Shown here piece after piece: positions 36,527 to 43,404 of a stretch of DNA of 51,500 bases. The position numbers and the translations under genes are program-made. The DNA is from a bacterium (GTDB taxonomy: Bacteria; Actinomycetota; Acidimicrobiia; Spongiisociales; UBA5794): NCBI GenBank assembly GCA_024226255.1, contig JAAELU010000395.1, positions 1 through 51,500 on the forward strand, written 5' to 3'. The notes under the pieces are model-generated. The model had not been told where the DNA came from. It ran no database searches and saw only the letters and a list, made by a program, of their open reading frames with translations. Position 1 is the first letter of the stretch. Each line of letters begins with the position of its first letter.

Positions 36527-36672
36527 GAGAGGAGTGAGGAAGAGGAGTGAGCGATGAGGCCCAAAGCTCAGAAACTGTCAGTTATGAGTTACCTGCTACC
36601 AGAAGGAACTCGGACTGATAACTGGTAACTGGTAAGTGGTATCTCTCCTCACTCCTCACCCCTCACTCCTGT
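36527..36672. repeat. Imperfect inverted intergenic element built of degenerate heptamers
   Basis: Eight in-phase 7-mers at 36617-36672: GATAACT GGTAACT GGTAAGT GGTATCT CTCCTCA CTCCTCA CCCCTCA CTCCTGT. Inverted counterparts at 36527-36551 (GAGAGGAGTGAGGAAGAGGAGTGAG) and ~36569-36602. Confidence 0.7.
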
Positions 36673-39238
36673 CCTCGCGCAGTGCCGCTTGGGCGGCCGC
36701 GAGGCGTGCGATTGGGATTCGTGGCGGGCTGCACGACACGTAGTCGACTCCGGCAGAGCAGAAGAATTCGATTGATTCGGGATCTGCACCGTGTTCGCCA
36801 CAAACACCCACGATCAGCTCAGGATTAGCCTTGCGTCCCTCGTCGATGGCCAGCTTGATGAGTCGTCCGACACCGTGCGGATCGATCGTTTCGAACGGGT
36901 TTCGTCGATATAGCCCCCGGTCGATGTACTGACTCAGGAATGCCTCCTCGGCATCATCGCGGCTCATGCCCAACGTGGTCTGAGTGAGGTCGTTTGTCCC
37001 GAAAGAGAAGAAGTCGGACTCCAGAGCGATCTCCTCGGCAACCAGAGCCGCTCGCGGCAGCTCGATCATCGTGCCGATTGTCACCTCGAGGAGCCGGCCG
37101 GCATGGTGGACTTCCTCGTCGATCATGTCCTTGATGAGGTGAAGTTCCTCGACGGTGCCGACAAGCGGGATCATCAACTCGAGTCTGGGGTCTCCGGACG
37201 CATCGAGGCGGCGCCGCACCGCTTCGAGGGCTGCCAACACCTGGACCCGGTAGACCTCGGGGATGACGACGGCCAGCCGAACTCCCCGCAGCCCAAGCAT
37301 TGGATTGGCTTCCTCCCACTTGTCGAGGGCGGCCTCGAGGGTCTCGAGTTCGTCGACCGGCTCGCCGAGGGCTCTGGCTTCCGCCAACTCATGCTCGACA
37401 TCGAGACGATCAGGCAGGAATTCATGAAGAGGAGGATCGAGCAGGCGCACCACCACGGGGAGGCCATCCATGACCTCGAGCAGGCGTTCAAAATCCCCAA
37501 CCTGTAGCCGCTCGAGCTGTTCGAGGGCATCTGCTCGTTCCTTGGGATCATCGCTCAGCAGAATTCGCTGCACAACATCGAGTCGGTCTCCCGAGAACAT
37601 GTATTCCGTGCGAGCCAGGCCGATGCCCTCAGCGCCGGCACCACGGGCATATTCGGCATCCTCAGGTGTATCGGCGTTCGCCCAGACTTCCATGCGCCGG
37701 CTCTCGTCGGCCCACTCGAGCAGCGTGGTCACGGCGGGGGTGGAGTGCGCCCGAATCAGTGGTAGCTCACCGGCGTAGATGTTGCCGGAGCGCCCATCGA
37801 TGGTGATGGTGTCTCCGGCGTGAATTTCGACATCACCCCAGGTCACCAGGGCTTCTTCCAGATCTATGAGCATGTCGTAGCTGCCGGTGACCGCCGGCGT
37901 GCCCACTCCGCGGGCCACCAGCGCCGCGTGAGAGGCTCGGCCACCGTGGCTCGTGAGCACTCCGTCGACGGCCCGGATCGTTTCGACATCCTCCGGCGTC
38001 GTCTCCCGCTTGACCAGGATCACGTGGTTGCCTGCGCTTGCGGCGTCCATCGCCGCGCCTGAGTCGAGTACCACCATTCCGGTGGCGCATCCGGGCGATG
38101 CCCCGCTGCCCCCGGCGGTAGGTGGCGGCAGCTCACCGGGAGCAAGGCGCGGATGCAGCATCTCGCCGACGTGGCGAGAGTCGAGTTGCAACAGGGCCTC
38201 CGACTTGGTCAGCAACCCCTCGGCGACGAGGTCGACCAAGACTCTGGTGACAGCTTCCGGCGCACTATCCGCGACACGGCCGTCGACTATCCACAACCTG
38301 CCCTTCTCGCGTACGTAGTCCAACCGCACCAGGTCGCGCCGATCGGCTTCATAACTGGCGAGGGCGGTGACCAACTCATCGTGGCCGGCGGCATCGGCCG
38401 CGGCCAATGCATCGAGGCCTTCGTATTCGTAGGCGGTGGTCGGGTGATCGGCTTCGGCGCGATAACGACCCGAAGGCCTGGCTTCACCAGTTCGTGGGTC
38501 GCGACTGAAGCCGACGCCCACCCCGGACTCCTCGTCGAGATTGCCGAACACCATCAAGTGGACGATGGCCGCGGTGCCGGTGTTGTCCGGGATAGCCGCC
38601 GCTCTGCGGTACGCAGAGGCGGGCCTGGCGTCCCACGAGGCAAAGACCGCCTCTATACCCTCCCGAACCTGCTCCGTACGGTCGGTTGGCACCGGACGCT
38701 GAGTCTCCTCGACGATGAGAGCCTCGATCGAGCGGCCGAGATCGATGATTTCGGTCGGTTCGAGAAGCGATCCGTCCGCTCCCGCCAGGATTCCATCGAC
38801 CCGACTCTTGGGCACACCGCGGATGACCCGGGCATACATCTCAAAGAATCTCAGTTGCGCCAATGCTGCGGCTCGCGGCCCGGCCCACGCGGAGAAAGCG
38901 GAACAGCTGGCGTCGTTGATTCCAAGGTAGAGGGCCGCCTCCATCAGGCCCGGCATGTCGACTGGGGGGCTCGATCGAACGGAGAGGAAGGCGGGTCGCC
39001 TTGGATCAAGGTCATGTGCCGCTTCATCGATGCGAGCGATTGAGTCGACCACCTGGTCCCACATGCCATCGGGAAACTCGCCCGTCTCGACAAATCGGCG
39101 GCAGGCAATATCGGAAATTGCGAATCCAGGGGGCACCTGCGCACCCAGTGATCGGAGAGTCGACAGAGCGCTCCCACGCTTGCCAACGTTGCCCGCGGCC
39201 GCTCCTGTTGGGTCCCCGAAATCGCTCACATATCGCAA
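36656..39238 (-). CDS. ppdK: Pyruvate, phosphate dikinase-family protein
   Basis: GNVGKRGSALSTLRSLGAQVPPGFAIS; phospho-His domain GVLTSHGGRASHAALVARGVGTPAV; C-terminal TIM barrel FFSFGTNDLTQTTLGMSRDDAE, VGVCGEHGADPESIEF. Confidence 0.9.
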   Translation of the reverse strand: MRYVSDFGDPTGAAAGNVGKRGSALSTLRSLGAQVPPGFAISDIACRRFVETGEFPDGMWDQVVDSIARIDEAAHDLDPRRPAFLSVRSSPPVDMPGLMEAALYLGINDASCSAFSAWAGPRAAALAQLRFFEMYARVIRGVPKSRVDGILAGADGSLLEPTEIIDLGRSIEALIVEETQRPVPTDRTEQVREGIEAVFASWDARPASAYRRAAAIPDNTGTAAIVHLMVFGNLDEESGVGVGFSRDPRTGEARPSGRYRAEADHPTTAYEYEGLDALAAADAAGHDELVTALASYEADRRDLVRLDYVREKGRLWIVDGRVADSAPEAVTRVLVDLVAEGLLTKSEALLQLDSRHVGEMLHPRLAPGELPPPTAGGSGASPGCATGMVVLDSGAAMDAASAGNHVILVKRETTPEDVETIRAVDGVLTSHGGRASHAALVARGVGTPAVTGSYDMLIDLEEALVTWGDVEIHAGDTITIDGRSGNIYAGELPLIRAHSTPAVTTLLEWADESRRMEVWANADTPEDAEYARGAGAEGIGLARTEYMFSGDRLDVVQRILLSDDPKERADALEQLERLQVGDFERLLEVMDGLPVVVRLLDPPLHEFLPDRLDVEHELAEARALGEPVDELETLEAALDKWEEANPMLGLRGVRLAVVIPEVYRVQVLAALEAVRRRLDASGDPRLELMIPLVGTVEELHLIKDMIDEEVHHAGRLLEVTIGTMIELPRAALVAEEIALESDFFSFGTNDLTQTTLGMSRDDAEEAFLSQYIDRGLYRRNPFETIDPHGVGRLIKLAIDEGRKANPELIVGVCGEHGADPESIEFFCSAGVDYVSCSPPRIPIARLAAAQAALREDRSEG

Positions 39239-39377
39239 TGGTCACTCCCGGAAGAATTCCTTCTCGGCCCTTCCCAAACAGGCCTGGGCAGACTACTGTC
39301 GCCTCCAAGACGACCGGCGATTCCGCCAGTTATTTCCAATAACGGCGAATGGCCTGGTCAGAGGCTAGGACGGTAGG

Positions 39378-39404
39378 AACGGATCGGGAATAATCCGGTC
39401 CGTT
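39378..39404. promoter_or_regulatory. Inverted repeat upstream of whiB-like gene
   Basis: AACGGATCGG-GAATAAT-CCGGTCCGTT, 10-bp arms with one mismatch. Confidence 0.45.
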
Positions 39405-39453
39405 TAGTCGTTTCCTGGGCGACGTCTTCTCACAAAGGGGGAGCTACACAAAA

Positions 39454-39735
39454 ATGGTATTTGCGCTCAACGATCTCCTTTTCGAGCCCGAAGACAGCTG
39501 GCGTGACCAAGCCGCCTGTTCGGGTTCGGACAACGAACTCTTCTTCCCGGTCGGGGAAGACGAAGAGGTTGTCGCGCCCGCCAAATCCATTTGTGCCGCT
39601 TGTCCTGTCAAAGACGATTGCCTCCAATACGCCCTTGCGACCAACCAAACCGAAGGCGTTTGGGGTGGAATGAGTGCTCCCGAGCGGCGCCGGCTCCGAC
39701 GTCGGATTCGTGACCGTCAGCGGCGGGCTAGCTAG
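39454..39735 (+). CDS. WhiB-family transcriptional regulator
   Basis: WRDQAACSG...CAACPVKDDCLQYAL...GVWGGMSAPERRRLRRR: four conserved Cys, GVWGG turn, basic C-terminus. Confidence 0.95.
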   Translation: MVFALNDLLFEPEDSWRDQAACSGSDNELFFPVGEDEEVVAPAKSICAACPVKDDCLQYALATNQTEGVWGGMSAPERRRLRRRIRDRQRRAS

Positions 39736-39789
39736 CCAGCCGGCCCAGGTGGTAGCTGTTGGGGCGACCCGCAGGTAGCCTCCCGAGCT

Positions 39790-41115
39790 GTGGATCAGAT
39801 ACTTCCCCGTGGAATGCGGTTGATACTCGCGCTGGTGGTTCTAGCGGTTGCGGCGTGTTCGCCGACCGACACCTCTGAGTCCTCGGGCACCTTGCCGACT
39901 ACGACGACGAGCACCACCACGTCGTCGACGACAACTACGACAACGACAACCACCACTACGACGATGGCGCCTCGGTTCGCTCTGGAGGGCCGTGTCTTTG
40001 GTGCGGACGGCGATCCCCTCGGCGATGCCACAGTCACGGTCGGCGACGACGAAGTCGTCACCAGCGCCAATGGGATCTTCAGTTTCGCGGCGGTTCCGGT
40101 TGCCCCGATCGAGATAACCCGGCCGGCATATCGGCCCGTCATTATCGACTGGGACGGGTCCGCCGCGGCTGTTCCGGTGACAATGGAGCCGACTGTCGCC
40201 AAGGCGCTACGGGTCGCCTCAGGCACAGTTCGTGACGACGACAAGTTCCAGGAGTTACTCGACCTGGCCGCGGCGACCGCGGTGGACGCCCTCGTCTTCG
40301 ATACGAAGCAGGAGGGCGGCACCGTCCTGTACGACACGGGGGTGCAAGAAGCTCACGACATCGGAGCCGTGCTCGACATCTACGACCCAGTCGAGCGCAT
40401 CGCCCAGGCCCGTGAAGCCGGGCTCTACACGATCACCCGAGTTGTCAGTTTCGAGGATGCCATACGCGCCCGGGAGCGGCCCGAGGCAAAACTGGCTGGA
40501 GCCTGGATCGACGTTACGAACCCCGATACCTGGGAGTACCCCCTGGACCTTGGTGTCGAGGCGTGCCAGCTCGGCTTCGATGAGGTGCAGTTCGACTACG
40601 TGAGATTCCCAACCGGCAAAGCTTCAGTGCAATCCGCTAAGTCCCATCCGACTACCGGCGAAGAGAGGGTGGCCACGATCGCTGCATTCCTCACCGAAGC
40701 CCGCGATCGGATTCATCCCCTTGGCTGTGCGCTCGGCGCCGCCGTGTTTGCCATCGTCTTTTCGGCGCCCAACGATCAGGGCATCGGCCAGCGCCCCGAG
40801 GACTTTTCGGGGATCGTCGATGTGATGAGCCCGATGATCTACCCGAGCCACTACGGCGACGGCTGGCTCGGCTTCGCAGACCCCAATGATCACCCGGGAG
40901 AAGTGACCGCCGGCGCCCTCGACGACGGGATGCCCCGTGTCGGCGGAGGCACGCTGGTGCGGCCGTGGCTACAGGCGTTCTGGTGGACCGACGCGCAGAT
41001 CCGCGAAGCTATCGACGTAACGGAACTGCGTGGTCTCGGTTGGATGCTGTGGAACGCCGTCGGCAACTACGACGAGGACGCCCTTCCCGGGCTCGACGAC
41101 GAGACGTCCGGCTAG
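39790..41115 (+). CDS. Lipoprotein, putative glycoside hydrolase (DUF4015-like)
   Basis: LALVVLAVAACSP lipobox; poly-Thr linker; ALVFDTKQEGG, LGFDEVQFDYVRFP, DVMSPMIYPSHYG. Alternative ATG at 39814. Confidence 0.8.
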   Translation: MDQILPRGMRLILALVVLAVAACSPTDTSESSGTLPTTTTSTTTSSTTTTTTTTTTTTMAPRFALEGRVFGADGDPLGDATVTVGDDEVVTSANGIFSFAAVPVAPIEITRPAYRPVIIDWDGSAAAVPVTMEPTVAKALRVASGTVRDDDKFQELLDLAAATAVDALVFDTKQEGGTVLYDTGVQEAHDIGAVLDIYDPVERIAQAREAGLYTITRVVSFEDAIRARERPEAKLAGAWIDVTNPDTWEYPLDLGVEACQLGFDEVQFDYVRFPTGKASVQSAKSHPTTGEERVATIAAFLTEARDRIHPLGCALGAAVFAIVFSAPNDQGIGQRPEDFSGIVDVMSPMIYPSHYGDGWLGFADPNDHPGEVTAGALDDGMPRVGGGTLVRPWLQAFWWTDAQIREAIDVTELRGLGWMLWNAVGNYDEDALPGLDDETSG

Positions 41116-41119
41116 CGCC

Positions 41120-41629
41120 TCAGCTCTCGGTGATTGTCACCGACTCCATCACACAGTCCTCGACGGGCTTGTCGCCGCGGCCGGTGGTCGTTCCGGCAAT
41201 GGAGTCGAGGGCATCTTGACCTTCGGCCAGCTTGCCGAAGATCGTGTAGTTGTGGGGGAGCCCGTAGTCGGTGTGCATGATGAAGAACTGAGAGCCGTTC
41301 GTATTGGGCCCGGCATTCGCCATTGCGACTGTTCCCCTCGAGTAGGTGCCTTCACCGTCGAGTTCGTCGCGGAACTTATAACCGGGTCCGCCGGTACCGG
41401 TTCCCGTCGGATCGCCACCCTGGATCATGAAGCCGGGAATCACGCGGTGGAAAATAACGCCGTCGTAGAACCCATCTCTGGCGAGGGCGACGAAGTTGTT
41501 GACCGTGGTGGGCGACCGGCTCGGGTCGAGCTCGATCTCGAGTGTCCCGTGGTTCGTCTTGATGGTCGCCGCGTATGTCTTGTCGAGGTCGAGGGCAAAC
41601 GCAGGTACTTCGGAATATGACTTAGCCAA
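41120..41629 (-). CDS. Cyclophilin-type peptidylprolyl isomerase
   Basis: VIFHRVIPGFMIQGGDPTGTGTGGPGYKF, GTVAMANAGPNTNGSQFFI. Confidence 0.95.
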   Translation of the reverse strand: MAKSYSEVPAFALDLDKTYAATIKTNHGTLEIELDPSRSPTTVNNFVALARDGFYDGVIFHRVIPGFMIQGGDPTGTGTGGPGYKFRDELDGEGTYSRGTVAMANAGPNTNGSQFFIMHTDYGLPHNYTIFGKLAEGQDALDSIAGTTTGRGDKPVEDCVMESVTITES

Positions 41630-41707
41630 CAGGGTCTCCTCAAGTGAAATGGTTGCGATGATTCTATGCGGGTGTGAATGGCTCCGTGGCGGGAAGGACC
41701 GAGACTG

Positions 41708-41892
41708 GTATCAAGTATCACGTATCAAGTGTCAAGACTGGAACCCGGTCACTGCATCAAGGCTGGGACCGGATCACTGCCCCGCACTTTCGGTGCTGGT
41801 TGGCGCCCGCGTCCCCTCGGTTCACTGACGAACCTCGGTGCGCCCGAAGCAGACTAGGTGATACGCAATACGGAATACGTGACCCGTAATAC
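41708..41892. repeat. Intergenic element with two opposed arrays of degenerate heptamers
   Basis: 41708-41735: GTATCAA GTATCAC GTATCAA GTGTCAA. 41858-41892: GTGATAC GCAATAC GGAATAC GTGACCC GTAATAC, whose reverse complement also reads GTATnnC heptamers. Confidence 0.7.
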
Positions 41893-41903
41893 GTTCCTCT
41901 TCT

Positions 41904-41942
41904 GGAGGGCGAAGCCCTCCCAAGGAACGCCTCCGGCGTTCC
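41904..41942 (-). repeat. Two consecutive perfect hairpins directly after the helicase stop (REP-like or terminator)
   Basis: Plus strand GGAGGGC-GAA-GCCCTCC (41904-41920) and GGAACGCC-TCC-GGCGTTCC (41924-41942). Confidence 0.65.
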
Positions 41943-43178
41943 CTACATCCTCCGGCGTCGACTGCGTCCCAGGCGTCTTTGGGTGATCACCTTGAACGGG
42001 GCGGCTGCCGGATCCGGAATGAATGCCGTCAGGTCGTGGAGTCGCTCGTCGTTGGAGAACATCTTGACCACGGGTTCGTTGAGGTCGGCCTGCTTCTGGA
42101 TCCGGAGGACCTCGTTCAGCTGATCCCATTCGACGAGTGTTACCACCAGGCCCGACTCGCCGGCGCGGGCAGTGCGCCCGGACCGATGCAGGTAGGTCTT
42201 GGGGTCGTCGGGCGGGTCGTAGTGAATCACCGTGTCGACGTTGTCGATGTCGAGACCGCGGGCGGCGACGTTGGTGGCCACGAGGACCGGGGCACTTCCA
42301 TCGGCGAAAGCATTGAGGGCCTGCTGGCGTTTGGACTGTTGCAGGTCGCCGTGGATGGCACGAGCTTGGACACCCAGTGCCACGAGCTCGTTGGCCAAGC
42401 GGTCGCAGCCATGCTTGGTGCGGGTGAACATCAGGGTTCGATTGCCGGAATTGGCGACGGCGGCGGCGACCTTGACCTTGTCCATGTAATGGACCTGGAG
42501 GAAGCGGTGATCTGACGTGTCGACCGTTTGGCTGTCGGTCTCCACCTCGTGTTTGACCGGATCGTGCATGTACTTCTGGATAAGAGTGCCAACTTGGCCG
42601 TCGAGGGTCGCCGAAAAAAGCATCGTCTGGCGATCATCGGGCACCTCGCGCATGATTCGGCGCACCTGCGGGAGGAATCCCATGTCAGCCATCTGGTCGG
42701 CTTCGTCGATGACCACGATTTCCATATCATCGAGAAACGCTTCGCGGCGCTCGATGAGGTCAATAAGGCGGCCCGGAGTAGCAATGACGATTTCCACGCC
42801 CCTGCGGAGCTTGTCGATCTGCTTCTGCATCGAGACACCGCCATATACCGCCACGGTGGAGATGCCGCGGATCCGAACCAGTGGCTGCAGCACTTCTGTG
42901 ACTTGATTGGCGAGTTCGCGCGTCGGTACCAATACCAAGCCATTCGGCCGCTGCGGGCGGGCTTCTCCAAGCTGTTGGATCATGGGGAGGCCGAACGCCA
43001 GCGTCTTCCCGGAACCGGTCTGCGCCTTTCCAGTTACATCGGATCCGGCCAAACCGTCCGGGATCGCCACGATCTGGATTCGGAAAGGGTTGATGATTCC
43101 GTCTTTGGCCAGTGCGTCTGCGAGGTCTTGGTCTATCCCGAGATCCGAGAAAGTTGTTTCAGTTGTTCTGTCCAGCAT
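41943..43178 (-). CDS. DEAD-box RNA helicase
   Basis: GKAQTGSGKTLAFGLP, PTRELANQV, VIDEADQMADMGF, FSATL, HRSGRTARAG. Start set at MLDRTTETTF (43178). Confidence 0.92.
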   Translation of the reverse strand: MLDRTTETTFSDLGIDQDLADALAKDGIINPFRIQIVAIPDGLAGSDVTGKAQTGSGKTLAFGLPMIQQLGEARPQRPNGLVLVPTRELANQVTEVLQPLVRIRGISTVAVYGGVSMQKQIDKLRRGVEIVIATPGRLIDLIERREAFLDDMEIVVIDEADQMADMGFLPQVRRIMREVPDDRQTMLFSATLDGQVGTLIQKYMHDPVKHEVETDSQTVDTSDHRFLQVHYMDKVKVAAAVANSGNRTLMFTRTKHGCDRLANELVALGVQARAIHGDLQQSKRQQALNAFADGSAPVLVATNVAARGLDIDNVDTVIHYDPPDDPKTYLHRSGRTARAGESGLVVTLVEWDQLNEVLRIQKQADLNEPVVKMFSNDERLHDLTAFIPDPAAAPFKVITQRRLGRSRRRRM

Positions 43179-43404
43179 GAATCTTCTTCGGCGACATATG
43201 GGTGGGCGGCGGCGAGTCGAGGTTGATGTCGAGATTCTGGCCAGCGCGGCTGCGAGGCAGCTGTGGGCAACGATAGCCGCTATTGGGCCGCCATAGGTTG
43301 CGGGCCGCCTTGCGATGGCCAATTGGCGACGGAATCCGCCGAACATCGTCCACCAGATTCGCCCAGTTGGGAACTATCGTCGCCGGCAGGCCGTCTTAGG
43401 AGCA

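Noticed and set aside
33439-41760. GGTCACTGCAT shared at ~33439 and ~41747
   Set aside because: Only 11 bp and no extended flanking similarity; consistent with chance.
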